In this document: positions 24,201-41,566 of the stretch, one piece after another
How positions within the stretch are numbered: position 1 is the first letter of the stretch
How the letters are laid out: each line of letters starts with the position of its first letter
Assembly (NCBI GenBank): GCA_030062745.1
Contig: CP099839.1
Coordinates: forward strand, 29,697,451-29,761,450
Direction: 5' to 3'
Origin: Capitulum mitella
Taxonomy: Eukaryota; Arthropoda; Thecostraca; Pollicipedomorpha; Pollicipedidae
Length of the DNA: 64,000 nt
Position numbers and translations under genes: made by a program
The notes under the pieces: generated by a model
Databases searched by the model: none
What the model was told of the DNA's origin: nothing
Seen by the model: the letters and a program-made list of their open reading frames with translations, nothing else

Positions 24201-25521
24201 GAGACAGAATGGTGTACATAGAGTTTCTCTGCGAACACATAAACTTGTGGAAAGGGATTTCGCATATTTCTCTTACGTTAGTCTAAAAATTCCGCACGAT
24301 CTCTGACTCACATGCAAGTGTGATTTAATTCGTTTATGCAAGTTTCGCATTAGTTAATTTTTTATTTTTTACTTGGTTTATTTACTTTTTATATGATTGG
24401 TTTATTTTACTTTCCTTCTTTCATATTACTTATGTTGGTTTCGTTATACAAGTTTCCTAATACAAGTTTCGTATTAGCGGACGCTCCTAATGGTGACTAA
24501 GATTTTAGACAATCACTGTTTGGTGGTCGCGATTTGTGCGTTACCACACGGCTGCCACGTAAACTGCGCCATTAACTGTTTCGTAGACAAAAAGTATATG
24601 TCCGAGTTAAGCGTCTCTAGTATCAATGCATATTACTAGTGGTTGTGGTAAAACCGTCTACAGATAATAGTCTGCATTAAAAACAAAAACCCTTTTACAC
24701 CCCAGAGCGGAAGCAACCTGCAAAGAGATCCGAAACATGCCAACTCAGGTTAGTTATTCTCCCGGTTATCCCACCCCATTTGAGACCGCATCTTGCCAGG
24801 GTTTGAATAACAATGTCGACTATTAACAGCCTGCAGGATACTGAAGTGTATATGCAGTTTCATGCAGCCACCTCAATATCGAAAGGTAGTTTCGTCATGA
24901 GAATTTCAGTTCTTTCAAAGGTTCTGTTATTTCTTCGTATGACCTAATCTGGACAGCGAGTTATTGCACACAGCGTACATTCAGCTACCAGACGTTTTTC
25001 ACCAACGCGCAGGTCGCTTTTTTACATGCTTATCGTGCTTGGTTCAACGAAGGAGGGACTGGTCATGAGTAAAAGCTACCACCTCCGCTTCTCACAGTGA
25101 ACAAACACATCGTGTATGCGAGGGTTAGGTTGTAACCTCGCCGCAGCGTTGCCTTTATCATGTTCATGCACCAGTCCATCAAAATATTGCGAAAAAATGG
25201 TGGTTTCAATCAGTTTCTTTAACTGGGTTCGAAATGGTTCGCAAATATACGTTAATTTGGTTTAAACGTATTGAAAACCAAAGCGACATGACCAAAGCGA
25301 GCACCACGTCGTGACAATACAAAAAATAAAAAAAAAGATATCGACCTCGTTCACGAATCCAGGGTTACACAGCCCAGCAGTAGCGTACCTAGGATTTTCT
25401 TAACGGGGGTCAAGAAAAAACAAAAAGGGCTTAAACTATCCTTATCATTTTATTGCATGCATGGAAAACTGACCATATCAGATCGCACACCTAGATATTT
25501 TGAAAATAAAAGTCCAATACT
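21209..25521 (-). other. Intron 2 of the TIA-1/Rox8-like gene, downstream part
   Basis: Intron 2 runs from 34198 down to 21209 (12,990 bp). This part holds CpG-rich islands at about 21780-22330 and 22930-23350, whose long frames are unrecognised. A long AT-rich stretch follows from about 23600, without features apart from repeat-like sequence near 25380-25521 that abuts the piggyBac-type element. Confidence 0.6.
25380..25521. repeat. Left part of an older interspersed repeat split by a piggyBac-type insertion
   Basis: The words gtagcgtacctaggattttc with a short G run (left part) and gggggcgtatctaggaaccccctg with gctacgctac (right part, about 26731-26850) form a loose inverted pair. This suggests one short element interrupted by the insertion at 25526-26726. 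Its ends are not resolved. Confidence 0.35.
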
Positions 25522-25525
25522 TTAA

Positions 25526-26726
25526 CCCTATTCCCGGCAGGGGGGGGCGGAATCCGCCCCCCTCGGGTTTTTTGCTTGCCAATTCCAGGCTTTTTGACGC
25601 AGCTTCACGAAACTTGGTGACTTTTCCTAGCTATTCTTTCCACGTGCTGTGACAAAATTTCAAAATTCTATTTTGCTCAGGGGCGGAGCCAGGCATCGTT
25701 TTTGGGAGGCACCTCATGGCATTTTTGGCCATGTTGAGGGTAAAATGAAAATGTCTGCCAAAAACAGAGTTTTAAAGCTAGAACTTAAAACTTTATTTGG
25801 ATGTATAGCTACATAGTTGAGCAATGTGCAGATCTAATTTTGTTTATCTGAGGTCATTTTACAAGGTCAGGTCAAGGTCAAAAGTCAAAAATTTTTCGCT
25901 ATAATTTCGACGCCGTTTTTTCACATGCCAAACCCGGAATATATATGACGTAGAAGGGTGCCTTCTACTTGTATACCAAGTTTCAGCTTGATATCAGGTC
26001 GGGTCACGGAGCTATGACCTAAAATGTCAGTGCGCGTACCCTATATTGCAATAGCCATAAAACGAAATTTTTGAAATGGAGTGAATTCAAATGGTTGAAA
26101 ACGTTTACAGATAATATTAAATGCACACGAGATCATTCCAAGTGACCCCAAGGTCACTGGAGGTCATTTAAGGTCAAAGGTCACAAGTTGATCTGAGAAA
26201 CGTGTGACCATGACAGTTCCCCCTTTTTCATGTCCTTGGCACCGCCTATGCTAACATTATACAAACATTGTAATGCAATTTGTACTTCTTTAGTATAACA
26301 TGACTAGCAGAAACCAAAAGAGTGTTTGCCTCTTTTGTTCATTCAGTTGTTAGAAAACTAATCCTCCTATTTTTGAAACCCCGTGAACGCCCATGAATTT
26401 TCTCAAAATTTCAGATTTGTGTACCCATGAAAAAAGCCCTATCCATAATCTCTCGATTCATGCCAGTTTCATCGAATTCGGTCAATAAACAACGGAGTTA
26501 TAAGAAGTCCAAAAGTACCCCCATTTCGACATTTTTGCCCCTCTGTATCCACAAATTTCAAAATTTTGAGAATTTCTTTTTAGAAAAATGTAGTTCACGT
26601 CATGGCAAATCGATTGCCGTTTGTTGCGATGAAATCGGACGAGTAGTTCTCGAGATCTCGGGGGGGGGGCCGAATCCGCCCCCCTGCCGGGAATAGACCA
26701 TACCGTCTAGCCCTCCGGGAATAGGG
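25526..26726 (+). mobile_element. piggyBac-type non-autonomous element, copy 1
   Basis: A 1201-bp element starting CCCTATTCCCGGCAGGG and ending CCCTCCGGGAATAGGG, which are inverted repeats. The left flank is TTAA (25522-25525) and the right flank TTAC (26727-26730), one mismatch from a TTAA duplication. Subterminal hairpins such as ggggggcggaatccgccccc lie inside both ends. The sequence aligns over its whole length with 57463-58666, with point changes and small indels. There is no transposase or other ORF, so it would need a piggyBac-type enzyme in trans. Internal AGGTCA clusters at 25851-25886 and 26149-26184 are noted among the findings. It lies in intron 2 of the TIA-1/Rox8-like gene. Confidence 0.85.
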
Positions 26727-34198
<7,472 letters not shown>

Positions 34199-34295
34199 CT
34201 CAGCAATGATCTTACAACTCTTCACTTGGCCAATGGGGTTGAAGAGAGCTATGATAAGATCTTCTGTGACTGATGCATCCAGATTCCCAACATAT
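34199..34295 (-). CDS. TIA-1/Rox8-like RNA-binding protein, coding exon 2 (first half of RRM1)
   Basis: This 97-nt exon supplies the last base of codon 9, then 32 codons beginning YVGNLDASVTEDLIIALF and ending VKSCKIIAE. Together with the Leu completed across the splice, LYVGNL is the RNP2 motif of an RRM. The wording (GNLD-SVTEDLI-ALF, G-VKSCKII) matches RRM1 of the Rox8/TIA-1 family. The acceptor is tgtgacatttcag|ATA and the donor GCTGAG|GTAAGG. Phase fits exon 1 (two bases of Leu) and exon 3 (phase 0), and the three exons give one open 73-codon frame. It lies in the CpG-free domain. Confidence 0.93.
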
Positions 34296-36123
34296 CTGAA
34301 ATGTCACAATGTATAAACAGAGATGAAATGACCAAGGTATGGCTAGCTCCCCAATACAAACCAATCAATGTATACCCAGTTTCCAATAACACTAGCACCA
34401 TAACACAATGTCAAAGTAAAGCCTGTGAGGCCATACAATGGGTGATAAAAAACTCACAAAACATTGCACAAAGCCATGCAAATTGCTTCAGGAGATCTAA
34501 CAAAACTAATCACTCCATCCATTTAAATCATACATAGCTTTGATCCTTTCAATACTTGTGTGAACAGCAAAGTTTAAGGTACACTACAAGAAATGCAAGG
34601 TGCTCCTGACCATAAATGTGCAAAAGCATGTGTTCCAGGTCCAACACATGTGATGTATTCCACTGAAAGATGGAAAGGATGACAGGAAGTTCCCAGCATT
34701 CTGCAAATCCAATGAGCTTGGCACAAATTTATTGCAAATTCAGGGTACTTGGTTAAGGCCTGCACACAGATTTTCTACATCTCCTGGAAAGCATTCATAT
34801 AATATATAATAACCAGCAGTTCTACAGATAATGTACATCTAATAGCACAAAAACCAATGATACAATGTATTTTTGGCCTAAAAAGCTTCATTTCTCTAGT
34901 CAGACTAGACTAGACAATTCAGACAAACCAGTGAAGACTTGTTATTCTCCAATCAGATTCAAGCTCCATTTTTGGGCCTCAGTGTGTGGGATTATCACTG
35001 ACATCACTGCATGCAATATTTTCAAATCTGGTAGCAACAGAGCATTTTCTGGTAATTCTTCTCCATGTATCACCATGAAACAAATGCTAAAATTACCTGA
35101 TGCTGGTAGGGCCACCATCAACCTGGTAGGATCACTACCTGACCTCCACTATGGACTGCTAGACCCATGATTGCAAGGCCATTTATTTATGCATTTTCAT
35201 GTCATGGGACATTTTTCACCACAGGCTCTCATCTCATGCTGTAGCTGAAGGAGGTATGTTCCTGAATCTTAATAGGATGTAAGGTTGTGCCCATTTTGCA
35301 TCCAGCTTTAAGATGATGGTGAAAACATTTCATTACTTGGGCAAAAGTTTGTTCTGTTACAGTTTCTCAGATAATGCAATGTCATTCCTCAGTCAGGCCA
35401 GTAACTGAATCAATGCAAAACAGAGAAAACTGACATCCCAACAGAGTGCAGACACATGTTTGATGTGAAGACAGAATTATGCAGATGAAAACATGGAACT
35501 TTAAGCTTTCCTTCAAACTGTAACATCTGGATTGCCATGTCATGACAATGAGATGAATCAAGTTCAGTTTAAATATGGCAATGAGTGAATGAGACCATTA
35601 CAAATCCTTTTACTTGACAGTCAAAAATATAATTATATTTATGCCATGTGGACCCCTTCACAAAGTCATTTTGCCAGTGGTGACATTATTCAACTTTAAT
35701 GTTGGGTCAGCCATGGCATCTGGGCACAGATGCAGGGAGCTTACATTATCCCTTTCAACAATTTTCCTCAAATCCTGGATTATGGCCTGGCATAAACTAC
35801 CATTGCTGTGATGCTGATTGCCACTATCACATGATGTTGCTTTGCCTGGCCACTGACAAGTATTACCTTCACTGATCAGAACTGCCACACATGAGAGAAG
35901 GTATCAGCCATATCTGAGCTGAACTTGCAGTATTCCAAATGGTATTACAGTGAAAGAGGTGCAATACTGCTCATCTGCCATGCATCTAGGTGGGTTATGG
36001 CTAGCATCCCAGTCTATAAACACCAGTTCACTCAACACAACAATGGCAGTTCTAAATGGATGGAAAAGGAAAGACGAGCATCGGTGTTGCTTATGGAACT
36101 AAATGATTGTGATAGGTAGTCTG

Positions 36124-36511
36124 GGTAATCCTTTAGAAGCGCGCGCCATAAACCAAGCACACTGGATGACACATATACGGCGCGCGTGGCAAAAGGAGAC
36201 GTCAGCTGTTGCAAGAAACAACAACATTATGCACTGGAGCTCCAGGGTCGTGGATCACCTACTATTCGCTAACCTAACCTAACCTAACCTAACCTAACCT
36301 AACCTAACCTAACCTTACCTAACCTAACCTAACCTAACCTAACCTAACCTACTGTGTAAAACAAGAGCGAATAGTAGGTGATCTACGACCTGGAGCTCCA
36401 GTGCATAATGTTGTTGTTTCTTGCAACAGCCGACGTCTCCTTTTGCCACGCGCGCCGTATATGTGTCATCCAGTGTGCTTGGTTTATGGCGTGCGCTTCT
36501 AAAGGATTGCC
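36124..36511. mobile_element. Foldback element with TTAGG array in the loop, Mutator-like
   Basis: A 388-bp element made of two nearly identical inverted arms, 36124-36270 (147 nt) and 36366-36511 (146 nt), around 95 bp of loop. The arms start GGTAATCCTTTAGAAGCGC and GGCAATCCTTTAGAAGCGC. A 9-bp direct repeat GGTAGTCTG flanks both sides (36115-36123 and 36512-36520), consistent with a target-site duplication. Nine-bp duplications and long terminal repeats beginning with G suggest the Mutator (MULE) group, but no transposase is present to prove it. The arms keep many CpGs although the surrounding intron has none, so insertion is probably recent relative to the decay of the flanks. Confidence 0.82.
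36271..36350. repeat. Interstitial (AACCT)16 telomere-type array
   Basis: Sixteen 5-bp units, equal to TTAGG on the minus strand, with one variant unit (aaccttacct). TTAGG is the standard arthropod telomere repeat. The array sits exactly between the arms of the foldback element, so it is not a chromosome end. Confidence 0.95.
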
Positions 36512-37240
36512 GGTAGTCTGGCCCATGGACCCAACTAACATTGCAATCCAGATTAACTGATACACAACTCCTATTGCTGCAATGGAACATTGCCCACATG
36601 CTCAAAGCAAACTACATATCTAGATAAAACCACAGTCACACTACCCCATCAACCCATACCACCACTGCCCATCTCCTAGTGCAAACTGCCAATAATGCAC
36701 AAGAATGCTCTGACCTGCAAATGCTGTTTGAAATATTACCTTTTCAAATTTATCCTTTATCTTTAACCTATTTACCATGCAGTTGGCATACAAAATCAAT
36801 TACTATTATTTTGTGTGGAACAGATGACCTCATAAAAATAAGTATGCCAAAATGGTATGTTACCTGCTCATGCAATGCTTTAGATCTCTTACTAATGTCT
36901 GCAAAAACACTATTGTGCTTAAACTACAGAGCTAAGGTTATTCTGAGGAAAGCAAAAGCATGACTTGCCTTTTCCATTAAAGGTGAAAAATAACAAATAA
37001 ACTGGACTAACGTACCAAAACATCAATTCACAAAAATTCAGATCTACAAACCAATATCCATTTCAATCGTGTTAAGCAGGTATCTGCCATGGCAACACAC
37101 CATGATGATCAAATTAAATGCAGCAGGTCAAATTCAGAATGCATGGATATGTTGCTGCAGCATAGGACAGGTAACGGGTTCTGAGAGCAAGCTTTCACGA
37201 CCCCCAGAGTACCATTATACGGGGACACAGCTGTACTTAC

Positions 37241-37266
37241 AACGTCCTTTTCGTTGCATCACTCAT
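37241..37266 (-). CDS. TIA-1/Rox8-like RNA-binding protein, first coding exon
   Basis: On the minus strand ATG at 37266-37264 opens MSDATKRT plus two bases of Leu, ending at GACGTT|GTAAGT. The third base of Leu comes from exon 2, giving KRTLYVGNL across the junction, which matches how TIA-1/Rox8 proteins begin (a short acidic start, then K-TLYVGNL). The exon is only 26 coding bases and is recognisable mainly because phase, donor and protein context all agree. The start context is caccATGa. The 5' UTR and promoter must lie at higher coordinates, between here and the Tc1 element at 38237; no TATA box was identified. Confidence 0.88.
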
Positions 37267-38234
37267 GGTGCGATAAAAACTAGTACTGTTCTTGAAAAAG
37301 CGAAAGCTCAAATGGTGTACAACAGACACAAAGCAGACCCCTACAATGCCAGTGCCTATGCCCTCATCACCCGCGTCCCTCCCTCACGACATGCGCCGCC
37401 TGCATTCGCTGCATCCAGAGTTCTAAACCAGCTCCTAACGTACAGAGATGGGCGAAACCAGCTTCGAGTGATGAAACATTTAGTGAGTACAAGTACTCCC
37501 GAACAAACGTGCGTATTGTACGCCTTTTTCCCGTGCTTCGAAAATAGAACAAAATAGGGTGATTATCAGCTCACCGGGTTTTACTCACCTCTCACAGAAT
37601 TTACTCATCGTGTCGTTGTTTTACTGACATCTGACTACTTTTCTCATTCAGGTCATCAAAATTACTCATTCCTAACTTTTTTTAATTGCTGTGGCCGGCG
37701 GAACCATATTCTAACAGTTTTAGGTTAATTTCAGGTATCCCTCCAAATTCTGGTATAAGTTATGGTATACTTTTAGTAATGACGTAACAGGATGGTCTGG
37801 CAGCTGTGACTTACACCGCCAGCAATGAGTGTTTATGGACGGGGCAAGGGGTAGATAAAGGCCCTGGGATGATAAGGTAAAGCTTTCTTTTATCTCAGAA
37901 AAGTTTGACATTCAACATCAGCCATTTGGTATCGTTTGGATATTGCTGTTTTGACACATGATTTAAACTACAAGGTCTAATGACCGCCAGCAATGATAGC
38001 GTCATAGCTTATGGGAGAAAACAGCATTTTTGAGCCTTTATCGTACGTGACTTTTAATCACTGACGGACAGGGGTGTCGATTTGTATTCTTTCTAGGGGG
38101 CCCTCGCCCACCCATTGCAGGTTTGGGTCCCTCCAATGTTGGGATAGATAATAGATGCTGCAATAGATAAGAAAGAGGCGGAAAGTAAAGAATAAAGTCT
38201 GAAGCGATGTTTGTATCTACCTTATATATATATA
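37267..38234 (-). promoter_or_regulatory. Upstream region of the TIA-1/Rox8-like gene
   Basis: About 970 bp between the start codon and the Tc1 element. CpG frequency recovers here after the CpG-free intron, as expected of an unmethylated promoter. The word ccgccagcaatga occurs twice (near 37817 and 37985). No core promoter motif is clear. Confidence 0.35.
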
Positions 38235-38618
38235 TACAGTACTGGACATATTATTATGAATTTTTGTAAAAGAAGCTATACTGCTTGGAAACATGGGTGC
38301 AGGAGCTGATCGGTATTTCGATGCATCGGTATATCAATGTATAAACAATTTCTGAATGCATTTTCATATTCAGTATTTCTAATGAGTACTTTGTATTGAT
38401 AAAAGCCCGCTTTCAAGCACTCATCCACTCAATTTGACTGAACGTCATTTTTTGCCCATTTTTAAAAACACAACTTCAGCGCTGGAACCTTTCCAGCTGA
38501 GTTCACTCTTGAATTTGACTGGTATTCTAGTTTCACTTTCGATGCATTCTGGATACAAAAAAGTTAAATTATAGCAAAATAATCACATTTCCATCGATTT
38601 ATTGACGAATTAGTGAGG

Positions 38619-39071
38619 ATGGGTAAAAGGGCTGACCTCAGTCCGCGTAAGAAAGGTCAAATAAAGACTTTACTGGAAAATTCTACTCTTAAACAGGTAG
38701 AAATCGCCAAGGAATTGAAGGTATCGACCCAAACTGTTAGTTTAGTTCAGAAAAATTTACAGAAAGACATTCCATTGGAGAACAGGAGAGTTGCAAAATG
38801 TGGCCTGAAGAGGAAGACAAGTGCAAGAACAGACCGCAAGATTAAAAATATGTCATTGAAGATGAGAAGGGCTTCCTGTCAAAAGATTTCAAGCATTCTT
38901 GCTAAAGAAGGGTTCCATGTTCATCGGAAAACCGTTAGTCGAAGACTCCTGGAGTGTGGACTGAAGGCCTACAGGCCTAGGAAAAAGCCAGGTCTTACCC
39001 AGAAAATGATTGAAGCAAGAATGTCATGGGTAAATGAGCACAAAGAATGGACTGTAGCAGATTGGTCTAAG
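38619..39071 (+). CDS. Tc1-type transposase, exon 1 (DNA-binding domain)
   Basis: Starts at ATG 38619 (MGKRADLSPRKKGQIK) and encodes 151 residues. Residues about 8-50 form the first helix-turn-helix (KQVEIAKELKVSTQTVSLVQ), and about 70-115 a second (QKISSILAKEGFHVHRKTVS), the bipartite paired-like domain that binds the terminal repeats in Tc1 transposases; a basic KRKTSARTDRK stretch joins them. The exon ends ...DWSK at AAG|GTAAAT, phase 0. Without splicing the frame stops nine codons later, giving a short protein with the DNA-binding domain only. Confidence 0.93.
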
Positions 39072-39269
39072 GTAAATCATTATTACAGAATTCTATATTG
39101 ATCATACTAATTTTTAGAAATAGTTCTATCACTAAGTAATCTGTTTTTAAATTTGTTTGCCTAGAAAATTATACAGGCAATTTTTCGATGAAAATCATGA
39201 ATCTGTAGAGTAGGATTCTTGATGTCTTAAAAAAGTTCTCGATAAGCCAGCATCATTAATTCATTTCAG
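39072..39269 (+). other. Intron inside the Tc1-type transposase gene
   Basis: A 198-bp AT-rich GT-AG intron (donor AAG|GTAAATC, acceptor ttaattcatttcag|GTG). Removing it joins DWSK to VVFSDES, the expected continuous Tc1 sequence before the first catalytic Asp. Its length is a multiple of three but it contains in-frame stops, so it must be spliced for a full enzyme. Confidence 0.92.
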
Positions 39270-39848
39270 GTGGTGTTCTCTGATGAAAGCACCATATGTG
39301 TGCTGGATGACAGGGTTCAGACTGTACGACGACGTCCAGGAGAAGAGTTCAAACCTGAATGCCTGAGAAAAACTGTGAAATTTCCTAAAAAAATCATGGT
39401 ATGGGGAGCAATTTCTACAAGCGGTACAAGTCGCTTACACATAGTGGAGGGAACTATGAATGCCAGCAAGTATATACCTGTACTAAAGAATCGTCTCCTA
39501 CCTCAAATCAGGGACTGGGAGCTTGCTGATGACTGGATTTTCATGCAAGATGGGGCCCCCTGTCATACTGCCAAGTCAGTGAAGGCATGGTGTGGAGAAA
39601 ATCAGGTGAAATTGCTCTCTTGGCCAGGCAACTCACCTGATATGAATCCCATAGAGAACCTATGGGAGGTTCTCAAAAATGAAATACATCAAGTGCCAAT
39701 TACAAGCAAAACAACGCTGATAGCACGTCTTATAGAAGTGTGGTTTCATTCTGACAGATTGAAGGAAATGTGCTCAAAGTTGATTGAAGGGATGCCAAAA
39801 CGTTTTGAAGCTCTTTTGAAAGCAAAGGGAGGACAGACAAAATACTAG
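39270..39848 (+). CDS. Tc1-type transposase, exon 2 (DD34E catalytic domain)
   Basis: Encodes 192 residues after the splice and ends at TAG 39846-39848, making a protein of about 343 residues, the usual length for Tc1 transposases. The catalytic triad is complete: Asp in VVFSDEST, Asp in FMQDGAPCHT, and Glu in NPIENLWEVLK, with exactly 34 residues between the last two (DD34E, the Tc1 class). The enzyme cuts at the terminal repeats and inserts at TA. There are no internal stops or frameshifts. MVWGAISTSG and WPGNSPDMNP are further family landmarks. Confidence 0.95.
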   Translation: MVFSDESTICVLDDRVQTVRRRPGEEFKPECLRKTVKFPKKIMVWGAISTSGTSRLHIVEGTMNASKYIPVLKNRLLPQIRDWELADDWIFMQDGAPCHTAKSVKAWCGENQVKLLSWPGNSPDMNPIENLWEVLKNEIHQVPITSKTTLIARLIEVWFHSDRLKEMCSKLIEGMPKRFEALLKAKGGQTKY

Positions 39849-39967
39849 GACAATAATAATTTCTCATACTAATAAAATGATATTTGATGTGTATTTGTCG
39901 TATATTTTGATGAAATGAAGCAAATTTTATGATTTTCTCAAAAATCCATAATATGTCCAGTACTGTA

Positions 39968-40992
39968 CATCTTATATATCTTATATATCTTATATATATA
40001 TATATGTATTATATATTTATATCTTATATATCATATATACATATATATATATATGCATATACCTATACACATAGGGATAACTCCAGTTTTTTATTTGACA
40101 AATGGTAACAAAAAATCATAAATTTCCAATGGTCGAAATAAAGTGGGCTAAACCCGTTGAGAAACCCACAATTAGGGGGAGGTTAGGTTTTCGGGCCGAC
40201 GAATCAGCCCACCCAATCATTTACGGAAATTGATGCCCCTGAGGGGGGATCCAGGGCGAGCCACATCTGCGCCATACCCCCCTCCCCCAACGTGATAAGG
40301 GAGGCCAAATTGTCATTTGCCCCGCCCCCCCCCCCAAAAAACATGGGTATTTGTAATCCACCAGAATTTGACGTTGCTAGAATTCCGAATTCAACCCATG
40401 GCCAGCGTTTTTCACCAACTCCCCACCCTTCCCCTCGTCGATGACTTAACATTCACACCCAATCGTTGAAATATATACTTCGAACCCACGGCCAGCGTCT
40501 TCAGCCCCCTACCCCCCGTCGACGACTCCGCCTGACCTACCATCCAGACCCAAGAAACTCTGGTTTGCCCCTCCCCCAACGGGACCGCTGGATCCGCCCC
40601 TGCTGTTAATGAGGGTAAAGCTAAATTCTCACATGCTACGGAACAATTATACTGATAGCCTTCCCCTAATACCCGATGACTTCGCTGATTAACGAACAAA
40701 ATACTGTACGGCGGCATATCGAATGGAAATATATCGAAAACAGGAGATCAAACTCGAAAATTAAACAAGATACGTCATGTCACGAGGGATAAATATCAGA
40801 CAAAAATGTTGAATGACAACAGCAATCAGGGATGAATATCAAAGGGGGCAATATTGATGAAGATAACAGAATGCTAAAACGTTAAATATCAAAATAACGG
40901 ACACAATTTGGATCAGAAACAATGAGCAGGATATCAACGCGCCATGTACCAAATGGTCAAAATATTGAGACAAAAGTGAAGTGAACGGACAA
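39968..40992. repeat. TA-rich flank and short decayed repeats
   Basis: AT microsatellite-like sequence to about 40060, then C/G-run-rich sequence at about 40220-40610. A ggatccagg / ctggatcc inverted word pair is visible there (near 40245 and 40588). Two related blocks (about 40395-40455 and 40490-40550, both with cggccagcgt-like words and Asp-Val-type gtcgatgac/gtcgacgac) look like an internal duplication. Probably remnants of short interspersed elements. No gene. Confidence 0.4.
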
Positions 40993-41254
40993 GCACGTAG
41001 CCAGGATTTTCTCGGGCGGGGTAGCAAATGTTAAAGTCTGCCATAGGCCACTGGCATATGACAAAATTTATGGGAAAGGGCAGCAGTGGTATGTAACTGA
41101 CCTCATATTTAACCCACAGGAATGCATATAATGCTTGTTTTTGTAATATCCATACGATCACTGCTCCGTATTTGTGCGAAATCGCTATATATCTAATGTA
41201 GACCGGTGGCTAAGGGGGAAGCATGGCTCCATCCCCTCCCCTTGGCTACGTCCC
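40993..41254 (+). repeat. 262-bp interspersed repeat, copy A
   Basis: Begins gcacgtagccaggattttc and ends ccttggctacgtcc, so acgtagcca occurs inverted at both ends. It aligns along its whole length with 51940-52201, including gtaactgacctcatat and gcgaaatcgctatatatct. It is non-coding. A short non-autonomous DNA transposon is likely, superfamily unknown. Confidence 0.75.
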
Positions 41255-41361
41255 GGTGAACGGATTGTCGCAGGCATGGCCAGTTTATGATAGAGGTTGA
41301 CATTCTTGATTTTGACAAGAGGTTCTGCGGCAGTACTGCTTGTCTAGATAAAGGTAAGCAA

Positions 41362-41404
41362 TCCTAACCTAACGTAACCTAAGCTGACCTGACATAATCT
41401 AACC
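41362..41404. repeat. Degenerate AACCT-type repeat
   Basis: Words cctaacctaacgtaacctaag followed by ctgacctgacataatctaacc give about eight imperfect TTAGG-like units. This may be a decayed interstitial telomeric tract or chance. Confidence 0.45.
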
Positions 41405-41426
41405 ACTATCTTACCATGTAGTCTAA

Positions 41427-41566
41427 CCCCTATGACGAACCAAAGATCACTACGCCTACGGCAAACCAATTATTATGTCTACGGCAAACCAGCCAGTACA
41501 TCTAAGGCGAACCGATGACTTCACTTATGGCAAACTGATTTTTACGTCTATGGCAAACCGAGGAAT
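41427..41566. repeat. Degenerate tandem repeat of a tacggcaaacca word
   Basis: The words tatgacgaacca, tacggcaaacca (twice), taaggcgaaccg, tatggcaaactg and tatggcaaaccg recur about every 20-30 bp. A decayed minisatellite is the simplest reading. Confidence 0.6.

Larger units (their letters stand above)
34296..37240 (-). other. Intron 1 of the TIA-1/Rox8-like gene
   Basis: A 2,945-bp intron defined by GTAAGT at 37240-37235 and the CAG acceptor at 34298-34296 (minus strand). It is almost free of CpG except inside the inserted foldback element at 36124-36511. A possible untranslated mini-exon (tttttgcag acceptor near 36900, donor GTAACA near 36862) is not supported further. Confidence 0.8.
38237..39965 (+). 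mobile_element. Complete Tc1-type DNA transposon
   Basis: This 1,729-bp element begins CAGTACTGGACATATTAT and ends with its exact reverse complement (18 bp perfect). Similarity continues inward after a small indel (tgaatttttgtaaaa against ggatttttgagaaaa). It is flanked by TA on both sides (38235-38236 and 39966-39967), the standard Tc1/mariner target duplication, within TA-rich DNA. It carries one transposase gene with intact frame, one intron, and an AATAAA signal at 39871-39876. Nothing visible disables it, so it could be active or recently active. It lies about 1 kb upstream of the TIA-1/Rox8-like start codon. Confidence 0.95.

Noticed and set aside
36271..36350. A chromosome end or fusion point marked by TTAGG repeats
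   Set aside because: The array is only 80 bp, lies inside an intron and is bracketed by long inverted arms and a 9-bp direct repeat, which points to a transposon.
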